Positions 9,392-18,700 of a DNA stretch of 40,181 nt are shown piece after piece. Position 1 is the first letter of the stretch. Every line of letters starts with the position of its first letter. Made by a program: the position numbers and the translations under genes. Source of the DNA: Mycobacterium sp. (GTDB lineage Bacteria; Actinomycetota; Actinomycetes; Mycobacteriales; Mycobacteriaceae); contig NZ_JAFBAR010000079.1 of assembly GCF_019247635.1 (NCBI RefSeq), positions 1 to 40,181 of the forward strand. The letters run 5' to 3'. Below the pieces are notes generated by a model. The model did not search any database and was not told where the DNA came from. It saw nothing but the letters and a program-made list of their open reading frames with translations.

Positions 9392-9424
9392 AACCGGCGG
9401 GAACCATGAAGGTCCCCGCCGGTT
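9392..9424 (-). terminator. Strong hairpin between iniB and iniA
   Basis: The arms AACCGGCGGG (9392-9401) and CCCGCCGGTT (9415-9424) pair over 10 bp. After one mismatch, 3 more bp surround a 5-nt loop. It starts 16 nt after the iniB stop codon. No U-tract follows. It could act as a partial terminator, or as an mRNA stabiliser that sets the IniB to IniA/IniC ratio. Confidence 0.6.
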
Positions 9425-9440
9425 CGCTGTGTCGGCCAAA

Positions 9441-12305
9441 TTACCCGTGCGGACCGGCCACGTGCGCCGGCGCGGGATGCGGAGCCGGGGCGGGAGCCGC
9501 GGCCGGCGCATGGGGGGTGCCTTCGAACACCGACGGGCTGTGCGCCGCGGGGGCAGGCGCGTGCTCGACCGGGGCAGGCGCGTGTTGGACCGGGGCCGGC
9601 GCGTGCTCGACCGGAGCGGGCGCGTGTTGAACCGGCGCCGGTGTCGGCGCGTGCTGTACCGGGGCCGGCGTCGCCGGCTGATGGATCACGGGTGCGCCCG
9701 CGCCGCCGTGGTTGACAGGGCCGCCCGAGCCGCCCTGGATGACGGGGCCGTTTTGCGGCGTCGGGTGACCACCACCAACGGTGCCCCCGGCAGCGCCCGG
9801 GCTCTGCACCACCGGCCCCTGCCCGCTTGGAGCAGTGGGGCCGTGCCCGGCCGGCAAGCCTCCGCCGTTGGGAACAGTCGGGCCGCCGCCAAGCGTGGCA
9901 CCTTCCTGGCCGAGTATGCCTCCGTGGGCGCCGCCGCCGGCTCCGCCGGCCGCAATGCCGCCACCGCCCCCGGGTGCGGGTGCGCCGCCTCCGGGTGCGG
10001 GTGCCCCGCCTCCGGCATGGCCGCCTAAACCGGCCCCACCAGCAAGCCCGCCTCCGGCCTGGCCGCCTCCGGCCTGGCCACCCAAACCGGCCTGGCCACC
10101 CAAACCCGCCTGACCGCCCGCAAGGCCGCCTCCGGCGTGGCCGCCGAGACCGGCGCCGCCCGCGAGGGACGAGGTCCCGGGTTCCGGCGTCGCGTGGCCC
10201 CCCAGTGCCGTGCCGCCGCTCAAACCGGCGGTGGCGCGTTCGCCGCCGATGCCCAGTCCGGCACCGCCCGCGGCGCCGGCACCGCCCTGGCCACCGACAC
10301 CGACACCCCCAAGCGGGCCCGCCACATGCGGTGTGGCAGCGCCATTCAGCGCAGCGCCTTCACTAGCGATCAACCCCGCCTGACCGCTCGCGCCGGCACC
10401 CAGCGCTGCGTTACCACCCGCACCGGCGAGCCCGCCGACGTTACCGGCGCCCGTCAGCCCAGCTCCTGCGGCAAGACCGCCCCCGCCAGCGCCAGCCAGA
10501 CCGCCACCGCCAGCCAGACCGCCGCCGCCAGCCAGGCCACCGCCGGCACCGAACCCCCCCTGGCCGGCGGCACCACCGCCGGAACCGAAGCCCCCTTGGC
10601 CGGCGGCGCCACCGCCGGCGCCGAAGGCCGCCTCGCCAGCCAGCGCCGCCTGGCCGGCGGCACCGCCGCCGAACCCAGCGCCGCCCTGGCCAGTGAGCGC
10701 GGCCTGGCCGGCGGCACCAGCGCCGAACCCCCCTTCGGCCTGACCACCAAAACCAGCACCGGCCCGTCCACCCAGGCCGGCACCACCGGCTAAGCCGCCC
10801 TCACCTCTCGCACCACCGTGACCAGCAAGGCCAGCCTCGCCACCGAGACCAGCCCGGCCACCCAGGCCGGCACCACCGGCTAAGCCGCCCTCACCTCTCG
10901 CACCAGCGTGACCAGCAAGGCCAGCCTCGCCACCGAGACCAGGCCGGCCACCCAGGCCGGCACCACCGGCGCCACCGGCTTCGCCGGCAAGTCCGAAGCC
11001 ACCGCGCAGGCCGGCTCCGGCACCCGCGGCCGCACCGCCGCCAAGTCCCCCCTCACCGGCAAGCCCCGCGCGGCCCCCAAGGCCGGCTTCGCCAGCGAGG
11101 CCGGCTTGGCCGGCAAGACGCACGCCACCGCCCAAACCGCCCTCACCACCCAGACGGGCGGCACCGCCAAATCCGGCACCCACGGCAGCACGGCCTCCAA
11201 ATCCGGCCTCACCGCCGAGACCGAGACCGGCCCGAGCACCCAGTCCGGCCTCGCTGGCCAAACCAAAGCCGCCGCCCAAACCCGCGCCACCGCCAATGCC
11301 AAGGCCCAGACCGCCGCCGACTTCAGCACCGAGACCCAGACCGAAACCGGTCGAGACGCCCAAACCGGTCCCGCCGCCTACGTCGAAACCCAGCCCGGCA
11401 CCGATCTGCAAACCCAGGCCCACCTCGCCGCCGAGGCCACCGCCGAAACCACCAACAGGTACGAACGGACTCGCGCCCGGGCCGAAGCCGGGCCCGAAGC
11501 CGGGCCTGAATTCACCCCAGCCGGGGGCGCAACCGGTCCCGCTGCCGGCCCACCCGGACCCAGGGCCGAAACCGCCCCAACCAGGCCGGAAGCCGTCCCA
11601 GCGGGGCCCGAAACCATGTCCCGGCCCAAAACCAGGCCCAGGCCGGAAACCACCCCAACCCGGTCCGAAACCATGTCCAGGCCCAAAACCGCCCCAGCGG
11701 GGCCCGCCGGGTCCGAAGCCACACTCCCCGGTGCCCGGTTCGCAGCCGCCCCAACCCGGCTGCCAGCCGTACCCGAAACCGCCCGGGCCGGGGAAACCAG
11801 CGCCATCGGGATAGTACGGACCGGGGCCGAAGCCGACCAGTCCGCCGCTCAAACCACCCACGACGGCGTCGCCGATGCCGAGCACAGCGCCGGCGCCATC
11901 CACGACAGGCGCGAGAGCGTCGCCGACCAAGGCGGCCCCGTCCTGCGCGACCGTGGAAACGAGACCCGGGCCATACCCGTATCCGCCGTCACCGGGGCCG
12001 TAACCCCCGTAGCCCGGGCCGTACCCCGCGTAACCCTGACCATCCCCGCCGTAGCCGGGGTCATACCCGCCATAACCCGGGGCATAGCCATACTGGTCGG
12101 CCACGACCTGCTGCAGGCCGCCGACCGGGTCGCCAGGACCCAGGTCCACACCCGGCGCCGCGCTCGCCACCGCGGACGAGAACTCGTCGGGTGCCACGTT
12201 GACCAGACCGTTGTCGAGCATCGCCTGTTGTGGACCCTCAACGAAGGCCTGTGCCGCCGCCGGGTCGGTGAACAGACTCAGGATGTATTCGATCAGCGAG
12301 TTCAT
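9441..12305 (-). CDS. iniB: IniB, very long Gly/Ala-rich isoniazid-inducible protein
   Basis: This is the first gene of the cell-wall-stress operon iniBAC. The N-terminal 50 residues (starting MNSLIEYILSLFTDPAAAQAF) form the conserved IniB N-terminal module also seen in the neighbour at 12577-13116. The remainder is low complexity. Gly-Tyr repeats are followed by aromatic WGGF-x-PG repeats, then a long Gly/Ala-Leu block. The C-terminus is Pro/His-rich with five APV(Q/E)HAP units. At 954 residues it is about twice the M. tuberculosis protein (479). The ATG at 12305 has AAGGGA 8 nt upstream. The frame has no stops in this difficult repeat region. IniB's biochemical role is unknown; envelope location is inferred. 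Confidence 0.92.
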   Translation of the reverse strand: MNSLIEYILSLFTDPAAAQAFVEGPQQAMLDNGLVNVAPDEFSSAVASAAPGVDLGPGDPVGGLQQVVADQYGYAPGYGGYDPGYGGDGQGYAGYGPGYGGYGPGDGGYGYGPGLVSTVAQDGAALVGDALAPVVDGAGAVLGIGDAVVGGLSGGLVGFGPGPYYPDGAGFPGPGGFGYGWQPGWGGCEPGTGECGFGPGGPRWGGFGPGHGFGPGWGGFRPGPGFGPGHGFGPRWDGFRPGWGGFGPGSGWAGSGTGCAPGWGEFRPGFGPGFGPGASPFVPVGGFGGGLGGEVGLGLQIGAGLGFDVGGGTGLGVSTGFGLGLGAEVGGGLGLGIGGGAGLGGGFGLASEAGLGARAGLGLGGEAGFGGRAAVGAGFGGAARLGGEGGLGGGVRLAGQAGLAGEAGLGGRAGLAGEGGLGGGAAAGAGAGLRGGFGLAGEAGGAGGAGLGGRPGLGGEAGLAGHAGARGEGGLAGGAGLGGRAGLGGEAGLAGHGGARGEGGLAGGAGLGGRAGAGFGGQAEGGFGAGAAGQAALTGQGGAGFGGGAAGQAALAGEAAFGAGGGAAGQGGFGSGGGAAGQGGFGAGGGLAGGGGLAGGGGLAGAGGGGLAAGAGLTGAGNVGGLAGAGGNAALGAGASGQAGLIASEGAALNGAATPHVAGPLGGVGVGGQGGAGAAGGAGLGIGGERATAGLSGGTALGGHATPEPGTSSLAGGAGLGGHAGGGLAGGQAGLGGQAGLGGQAGGGQAGGGLAGGAGLGGHAGGGAPAPGGGAPAPGGGGGIAAGGAGGGAHGGILGQEGATLGGGPTVPNGGGLPAGHGPTAPSGQGPVVQSPGAAGGTVGGGHPTPQNGPVIQGGSGGPVNHGGAGAPVIHQPATPAPVQHAPTPAPVQHAPAPVEHAPAPVQHAPAPVEHAPAPAAHSPSVFEGTPHAPAAAPAPAPHPAPAHVAGPHG
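9555..9665 (-). repeat. APV(Q/E)HAP heptapeptide repeats in iniB
   Basis: Five copies of a 7-residue unit, APV followed by Q or E and then HAP, alternate near the IniB C-terminus. One Thr-Pro is inserted after the first unit. The DNA copies differ by only a few bases. Confidence 0.8.
10771..10970 (-). repeat. 90-bp tandem duplication inside iniB
   Basis: Positions 10771-10860 and 10861-10950 are near-identical 90-bp units (30 codons). I count two differences. The first 20 bp recur a third time at 10951-10970. The unit encodes a Gly/Ala-rich segment that includes GLAGH(G/A)GARGEGG. The high identity implies a recent in-frame expansion. Confidence 0.9.
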
Positions 12306-12454
12306 TGGTATATCCCTTCAGTGGAAAGCTGTGAAGCTCAGGACCGGATTGACCGGCGCTCTGATAGACACGCTATGGATCGCCCGGCCCGCCGGAATCG
12401 GGGCCTGATCCCCCCGTTGGCGAACAGCGGATCGGGATCGTTCGGGGGGTCTGG

Positions 12455-12510
12455 TTAGGGGATTAGGGGAATTCGGGCCACCCCTAAACGCAGGGTTAAA
12501 ACGGCCCCTA
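12455..12510. promoter_or_regulatory. TTAGGGG box cluster upstream of iniB (candidate IniR operator)
   Basis: TTAGGGGA occurs twice in tandem (12455-12470). The second copy pairs with CCCCTAA at 12481-12487 as an inverted repeat with an 11-nt spacer. CCCCTA occurs again at 12505-12510. The cluster lies 150-205 nt upstream of the iniB start. The 11-mer TTAGGGGAATT here is repeated exactly before iniR (13250-13260). Binding by IniR is inferred from this sharing. Confidence 0.55.
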
Positions 12511-12519
12511 TTGCCGGCA

Positions 12520-12534
12520 TTTGAGCAGCTCAAA
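12520..12534. promoter_or_regulatory. 15-bp perfect palindrome in the iniB upstream region
   Basis: TTTGAGC-A-GCTCAAA is a perfect inverted repeat located between the Rv0340-like gene and the TTAGGGG cluster. It is too short and too AT-flanked to be a convincing terminator. An operator for a dimeric regulator is the better guess. Confidence 0.4.
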
Positions 12535-12576
12535 ACGCCGAATGGCGCAGTTAGTTAGGAGAACAGGGAGTAACCC

Positions 12577-13116
12577 TCACCCGTGGATGCCGAACCCGTG
12601 CTGATCGGGTCCGGTGGGGTGAGGGTGGGCGACGGGGTGGTCCCAGATATCCGGATCGTGCACCGGGAAACCGCCGTGGTCGACGGTGGTGTCGGGCACC
12701 TCGGCCGCCGTGAGCAGCACGGACGGTCCGTGTTGGTCGATTCCAAGCGGCTGCGGATCGCTGGGTACCTCGACGGCCCCAGGGGTCGACGGCGGGGTGA
12801 TCACGCTGCCAACCGGGTGGTGTTGATCCCCAACACCCACAGGGGTGTGCGGAGAAAACGCATCCAGGGCCGCCGCCGCCGCGCCGCTCGCCCAGACGTT
12901 GCCATGATCAGCCGGCTGTGCTCCCGCCGGGGCCATCCCCGAGCCGCCCATCGACAGCGAATCCGACACCACGGGGATCAGGTTGTTGACATCGGTGCTG
13001 GTCACGTTCGCAAGGTGGGCATCGGCGATCGACTGCGCGGGGTTGGCCGCATAGCGCGCTGCCGCGTCGGGGTCGCGCACAAGCGAGATCACAAAATCAA
13101 GCAATGAGTTTGCCAT
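12577..13116 (-). CDS. Rv0340-like protein with IniB N-terminal domain
   Basis: This is a 179-residue protein, the same length I recall for M. tuberculosis Rv0340. The first 50 residues (MANSLLDFVISLVRDPDAAARY and on) align with the IniB N-terminus. The shared pattern is an amphipathic helix, a DP-AA motif, and an (A/P)-x-(Q/A)-(S/A)-(I/M) helix followed by an Asp-rich turn. The C-terminal half is rich in Pro, His and Asp and looks disordered. It lies directly upstream of iniB on the same strand, 271 nt away, and diverges from iniR. The ATG at 13116 has a clear AAGGAGG site, so the longer frame to 13194 is rejected. Function is unknown; a small IniB paralogue under the same stress control is likely. 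Confidence 0.85.
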   Translation of the reverse strand: MANSLLDFVISLVRDPDAAARYAANPAQSIADAHLANVTSTDVNNLIPVVSDSLSMGGSGMAPAGAQPADHGNVWASGAAAAALDAFSPHTPVGVGDQHHPVGSVITPPSTPGAVEVPSDPQPLGIDQHGPSVLLTAAEVPDTTVDHGGFPVHDPDIWDHPVAHPHPTGPDQHGFGIHG

Positions 13117-13234
13117 CGTCGCGCCTCCTTGCCGCGTCACAGATGTCCACAGGGAAATCCCAGCCAATGACCAAATGTTATCTGCTGCGGTCACGGCTGC
13201 GTTCGGTACGAAACCCGCCCGCCCTGAGGCACTA

Positions 13235-13256
13235 TTAGGGGGTCCGACGTTAGGGG
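13235..13256. promoter_or_regulatory. Two TTAGGGG boxes at the iniR start (candidate autoregulatory site)
   Basis: TTAGGGG occurs at 13235-13241 and 13250-13256. The second copy is followed by AATT, identical to the iniB upstream box. It also supplies the only AGGGG Shine-Dalgarno-like sequence, 4 nt before the ATG at 13261. A protein bound here could affect iniR and the divergent Rv0340-like gene together. Confidence 0.5.
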
Positions 13257-13260
13257 AATT

Positions 13261-15702
13261 ATGGGGCTACGGGGATCAGCGGCCAGCCACGCGGAGGAAG
13301 CGATCGCCGTCGTGGCCGGCGCCGCGACAGCGCCCGTCAAGCTTCTCGTCGTCGGTGGGATCGGTACGGGCAAGACAACCGTCCTGACTGCCGTCCGGGA
13401 AATCCTCGGCCAAGCCGGGCTGACCGCCCAGGCCCATCCGCCGCGAGCCGGTGACCCGCCGGAGACCGCCGCACGGACCGCCCTCGTCGTCGACGATGCG
13501 CACCTGCTGACCGAGACCGAACTGTTCGCCATCACCGAGCGCGTCGGCGACCCCGAGGCGACCGTCGTCGTCGCCGCCGAACCCTACGAACAACACAGCG
13601 CGCTGCGCGTTCTGACCACGGCCCTCGAGCGAGACCGACCACGGATAACCCTTGGCCCCGTGCCGGTTGACGAAGAGCTGCTGGACTGCACCGCGGGACT
13701 CCCCTTCCTTGCCTTCGCCGCATCCGACAGCGGACACTCCCCGGTGCAGGCCGCGAAATTCGCGCTGATCGAGCGGTTACGCCGGCTGGACGAGCCAGCC
13801 TTGGACACCCTGCTTCTCATGTCACTCACCCAAGAATTAGGGACAGCCGACGTGGCGGCCGCGCTGGGGATGGCGGCCACGGATGCACGCAGGCTCGTCG
13901 ATCGGGCCCGCGCCAGCGGGTTAACCGAGCCGTCGCACACGGCGGCTTTCCTTGAATTGGTGCACGGCGCCGTCGCGCAGATCGTTGGCAATGCACGCCA
14001 CCGCGAGGTCGAAACCGCGCTGCTGCGCTCGCAATTCGATATGTCGGCGGTCTCACCCGAGTTGGCGCTGCGCCTCGCCGAACACGGCCTCGCGGACGAT
14101 CGGCTGGCCCGCATGCTGGCGCGTCAGGCGGGGGAAACGCGCGCCCCGGCCGCACGGGTTGCGCGGCTGTACCGCGCTGCGGTCGACGCCGGCGCCCAGG
14201 GATTGACGTCGCGTCTGGCCGAGGCGCTGGCCCTAAGCGGCGATTACGCCGCCGCGGCAACACTGGCCGACGATTTGCTCAGCTCCTCGGACTCCGCCGA
14301 ACGCGCCGCGGCGGTCCGGATCGCGGCCAGCATTGCCGTCCACGACGGCAACGCAAACCAGGCCGCCGAATTGTTCGGCTGGCTGGGGCCCCACCCGCAC
14401 GCCGTGGTCGGCGCGGCCGCGGCAATCACGCTCGTGGGTATCGGCGACCTTGCAGCGGCGCGCGACGCCCTGCGGCTGAAGGACACCGGTCCACCGACCA
14501 CCGCCGCGCGCGCCGCACGCAGCCTCGCCGAAGGCCTGCTGTCCAGCATGGATCGGCCGTACCCGGCCGCGATGGCAAAGCTGAGCCAGGGCCTGCCAGA
14601 CACCTTGACCGTCGAGCAACCGATGACCGAGGTGATGCCGGACAGCGCCGCCGCCCTGGTCACCTTGGCCGCGATACACGGGGGTGATCCGGTCCGGGCC
14701 CGCAGCGTGATCGGCCGGGCCGCACGCTTCACCGGCGACGTGCAATTCGAGCGACGACACCTGCTGTTGTCCGGGTGGGTCAAGATGCAGGACGGGCAGC
14801 TCGCGTCGGCGGCCGCCGACGTCACGGCCGCCGGGTCCGGATTGCACCGGCGCGACGCGCTGTGGGCGGCGGCGCTGCAGACCGCGGTGGCCCGTCGCGG
14901 CGGCGACAGCGGTGCGCTGCAAAAGCATTGGTACACGGCCATGGAAGTGCTCGCCGAGTGCTCGGTGGATCTGTTCGCGCTGCTGCCACTGGGCGAACTG
15001 TGGGTCGCAGCCTCCCGGATGCGCCAGGTTGACCAGCTGCGGCACTCCCTGGATCAGGCCTTCACACTGTTGGAGACGTTGGGCAACCCGGCCCTGTGGG
15101 CAGCGCCACTGCATTGGGCCGGCGTGCACGCCGCAATCCTGGCCAACTCGCCTGAAGCGGTCGCTCCGCACGGGCAAGCCCTGACGGCGGCGGCGGGCCA
15201 CAGTGCACTCGCGCAGGCCATGTCCAGTGCGGGCCGGACGTGGCTACGGGTCCTGGCCGATCAGGTCGACGCCGACGAGGTCACCACGGCGGCACGGTCC
15301 CTGTCGCAGGTCGGCCTCACCTCGGACGCCACCCGGCTGGCCGGACAGGCCGCGCTGCAGACGCCGGACGCCAGGGTGTCCGGGGCGATGCTGCAACTCG
15401 CCCGCGATCTCAAGATCGGTTCGGGCGTTGCCGAAACCCCGCCCGACGAGCCGACGGCCGCCGCCCCGTCGGCCCGCCGGCACCAGCCCACCGGGTCGAC
15501 GCTGTCCGATCGGGAACGCGAAGTCGCCGAGTTGTTGCTGTTGGGTCTGCCGTACCGCGACATCGGCGGGCAGCTGTTCATCTCGGCGAAGACCGTCGAA
15601 CACCACGTCGCCCGGATCCGTCGACGCCTTGGCGCAGGTTCGCGTTCGGAGATGTTGTCCATGCTGCGCGCCATGCTGGCCCCGGAGAACTCAGCAACTT
15701 AG
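13261..15702 (+). CDS. iniR: Large LuxR-family ATPase regulator, IniR (Rv0339c-like)
   Basis: This is an 813-residue LAL-type transcription regulator. The N-terminal AAA/STAND-like ATPase has Walker A GGIGTGKT at residues 32-39 and Walker B LVVDDAH at 75-81. The middle is a long helical, Ala-rich, TPR-like region, usually the sensing part. The last 65 residues form a LuxR-type HTH (LSDREREVAELLL, RDIGGQLFISAKTVEHHV). It corresponds to M. tuberculosis Rv0339c, reported as IniR, the activator of iniBAC under envelope stress; trehalose sensing is recalled from the literature. It diverges from the Rv0340-like gene and iniBAC. The start at 13261 sits right behind a TTAGGGG box. Confidence 0.85.
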   Translation: MGLRGSAASHAEEAIAVVAGAATAPVKLLVVGGIGTGKTTVLTAVREILGQAGLTAQAHPPRAGDPPETAARTALVVDDAHLLTETELFAITERVGDPEATVVVAAEPYEQHSALRVLTTALERDRPRITLGPVPVDEELLDCTAGLPFLAFAASDSGHSPVQAAKFALIERLRRLDEPALDTLLLMSLTQELGTADVAAALGMAATDARRLVDRARASGLTEPSHTAAFLELVHGAVAQIVGNARHREVETALLRSQFDMSAVSPELALRLAEHGLADDRLARMLARQAGETRAPAARVARLYRAAVDAGAQGLTSRLAEALALSGDYAAAATLADDLLSSSDSAERAAAVRIAASIAVHDGNANQAAELFGWLGPHPHAVVGAAAAITLVGIGDLAAARDALRLKDTGPPTTAARAARSLAEGLLSSMDRPYPAAMAKLSQGLPDTLTVEQPMTEVMPDSAAALVTLAAIHGGDPVRARSVIGRAARFTGDVQFERRHLLLSGWVKMQDGQLASAAADVTAAGSGLHRRDALWAAALQTAVARRGGDSGALQKHWYTAMEVLAECSVDLFALLPLGELWVAASRMRQVDQLRHSLDQAFTLLETLGNPALWAAPLHWAGVHAAILANSPEAVAPHGQALTAAAGHSALAQAMSSAGRTWLRVLADQVDADEVTTAARSLSQVGLTSDATRLAGQAALQTPDARVSGAMLQLARDLKIGSGVAETPPDEPTAAAPSARRHQPTGSTLSDREREVAELLLLGLPYRDIGGQLFISAKTVEHHVARIRRRLGAGSRSEMLSMLRAMLAPENSAT

Positions 15703-15798
15703 GGCAGCCTTTCTCGCGGAGAAAACGCCACAGGTGTCACTATGAGCAGGTCAAGCAGCCGGCGCAGGCACGTAACTTAGGCATTGGGGAGATCTTCT

Positions 15799-18700
15799 GT
15801 GACCACGCAGACGCTCATCAGACTGATACTCGGCCTGGGTATGACCGCGGTTGTGGGCGTGCTCGCCCTGCGGCGCGTCTGGTGGCTGAACAAGCTGGTG
15901 ATGTCCGGCCAGCCGGTCAGCGGGCGAACCGACAGTCTGGGCACCCGGATCTGGACCCAGGTCGCTGAGGTGTTCGGGCAGCGTCGACTGTTGAAGTGGT
16001 CGCTGCCGGGTCTGGCGCACTTCTTCACCATGTGGGGCTTCTTCATCCTGCTGACGGTCTACATCGAGGCGTACGGTGTGCTGTTCAAACCCGATTTCGC
16101 CATCCCCGTCATCGGTCACCTTGACGCGCTGGGCGCCCTGCAGGACTTCTTCGCACTGGCGGTGCTGAGCGGCATCGTCACCTTCGCGATCATCAGATTG
16201 CGCAGCGAGCCAAAGGAATACGGCCGCCAATCACGCTTCTACGGTTCGCACACCGGCGGCGCCTGGCTGATCCTGTTCATGATCTTCAACGTCATCTGGA
16301 CCTACGCCATCTTCCGCGGGGCATCCGTCAATGCCCTGGGTTCCAAATTCCCGTACGGCAACGGCGCTTTCTTCACGCACTTCATGGGTCACCTGATGTC
16401 GGGGCTCGGTCAGCCGACCAACGAGATCGTCGAGACCGTCGCGCTGATGCTGCACATCGGGGTCATGCTGTCCTTCCTCGTGATCGTGCTGCACTCCAAG
16501 CACCTGCACATCTTCCTGGCGCCCATCAACGTCACCTTCAAACGACTGCCCGACGGGTTGGGGCCGCTGCTGCCGGTCGAGGCGGACGGCAAGCCGATCG
16601 ACTTCGAAAACCCGCCCGACGAGGCCGAATTCGGCCGCGGCAAGATCGAAGACTTCAGCTGGAAGGCCATGCTCGACTTCGCCACCTGTACCGAGTGTGG
16701 GCGCTGCCAGTCGCAGTGCCCGGCCTGGAATACCGGAAAGCCGTTGTCGCCCAAGCTCGTCATCATGGACCTGCGCGACCACTGGATGGCCAAGGCGCCC
16801 TACATCCTCGGCGAGAAGACCGCCGAGCCGCTCGAGGGGCTCGACCTCGAAACCACCAAGGAAGAGGGCCATCACGTGCCGGAATCCGGCTTCGGCCGGG
16901 TGCCCGGCCACGGACCCGAGCAGGTGGCCCGTCCGCTGGTCGGCACCGCCGAGCAGGGCGGTGTGATCGACCCCGACGTGTTGTGGTCGTGCGTGACCTG
17001 CGGTGCCTGCGTCGAGCAATGCCCGGTGGACATCGAGCACATCGACCACATCGTCGATATGCGTCGGTATCAGGTGATGATGGAGTCCGAATTTCCCTCC
17101 GAGCTGTCCACGCTGTTCAAGAACCTGGAAACCAAGGGCAATCCGTGGGGGCAGAACGCCGGTGACCGGACCAACTGGATCAGTGAGGTCGACTTCGACG
17201 TCCCGGTCTACGGCGAGGATGTCGACAGCTTCGAAGGCTACGAGTACCTGTTCTGGGTCGGCTGCGCCGGCGCCTACGACGACAAGGCCAAGAAGACCAC
17301 CAAGGCCGTCGCCGAACTGCTCGCGATCGCCGGGGTGAAGTACCTGGTGCTGGGCACCGGGGAAAGCTGCAATGGCGACTCGGCGCGCCGGTCGGGCAAC
17401 GAGTTTCTATTCCAGCAGCTGGCCCAGCAGGCCGTGGAAACCCTGGACGGGCTGTTCGAAGGCGTGGAGACTGTCGACCGCAAAATCGTCGTCACCTGCC
17501 CGCACTGCTTCAACACCATTGGCAAGGAATACCGTCAGCTGGGCGCCAACTACACGGTGCTGCACCACACCCAGCTGCTCAACCGCTTGGTGCGAGACAA
17601 CAAGCTGGTCCCCGTTTCGCCTGTCTCCCAAGACATTACCTACCACGACCCGTGCTACCTGGGCCGGCACAACAAGGTGTACGAGGCGCCGCGCGAGCTG
17701 ATCGGCGCCGCGGGAGCCAAGCTCACCGAAATGCCGCGCCACGCCGAGCGCAGCTTCTGCTGCGGGGCGGGCGGCGCGCGGATGTGGATGGAAGAGCACA
17801 TCGGCAAGCGCATCAACCACGAACGCGTCGACGAGGCGCTGGCCACCAATGCCGCCACCATCGCGACCGGCTGCCCGTTCTGCCGGGTGATGGTCACCGA
17901 CGGGGTCAACGATCGGCAGGAAGAGGCCGGGCGCAGCGGTGTCGAGGTGCTCGACGTCGCCCAGGTACTGCTCGGCTCTCTCGAGTACGACAAGGCGACG
18001 CTGCCGGAAAAGGGCGCGGCTGCGAAGGAGGCCTCGGAACAGGCCGCCGCGCGCGCCGCGCAGGCGCCCAAGGCCGCGGCACCGGCCGCCCCGGCCGAGG
18101 CGCCCGCTGAAAAAGCCCCGGCCGAGAAGCCCCCAGCAGCCAAGCCCGCGGAAACCACGGCCGCACCCGTCAAGGGTCTGGGCATCGCCGGGGGCGTCAA
18201 GAAGCCTGGCGCCAAGGCGGCAGCAACCCCGGCCGCCGAACAGGCCTCGGCTGCACCGGCCGCCCCCGCGAAAGGTCTCGGCATGGCCGCCGGCGCCAAG
18301 AGGCCCGGTCCCAAGAAGACGGCGGCGCCCACCGCCGAATCACCGACGGCCGAGGCGCCGACGGAAGCCACGCAGGCCGCGGAGCCCACGCAAGCCCCGG
18401 AACCCCGGGAAGCCCCGGAAACCCCGGAAGCCAAGGCTCCCGCCGCGCCGGTGAAGGGCCTGGGCATGGCCGCAGGCGCCAAGCGACCCGGCGCCAAGAA
18501 GCCCGCGGCCCCGGCCACCGAGAAACCCGCGGCCGAGGCCGAGGCACCAGCCGAACCCGCACCGGAACCCACTGAGGCCAAGGCTCCCGCTGCGCCCGTC
18601 AAGGGACTGGGCATCGCCGCCGGCGCCCGGCGACCCGGAGCCAAGAAGCCAGCCGCCCCAGCCCCCGCGCCCAAAGCCGAGCCCGCCGCGCCCGAAGCTG

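Noticed and set aside
10771..10970. CRISPR-like array
   Set aside because: The units are contiguous 90-bp coding repeats without spacers, and no cas genes are present.
10908..12458. 516-codon open frame antisense to iniB
   Set aside because: It mirrors the Gly/Ala repeats of iniB (Thr/Ala/Pro-rich, no domain). Long shadow frames are expected opposite GC-rich repeats.
13117..13194. Longer start for the Rv0340-like gene
   Set aside because: The ATG at 13116 has AAGGAGG and gives the expected 179 residues beginning with the IniB-type domain.
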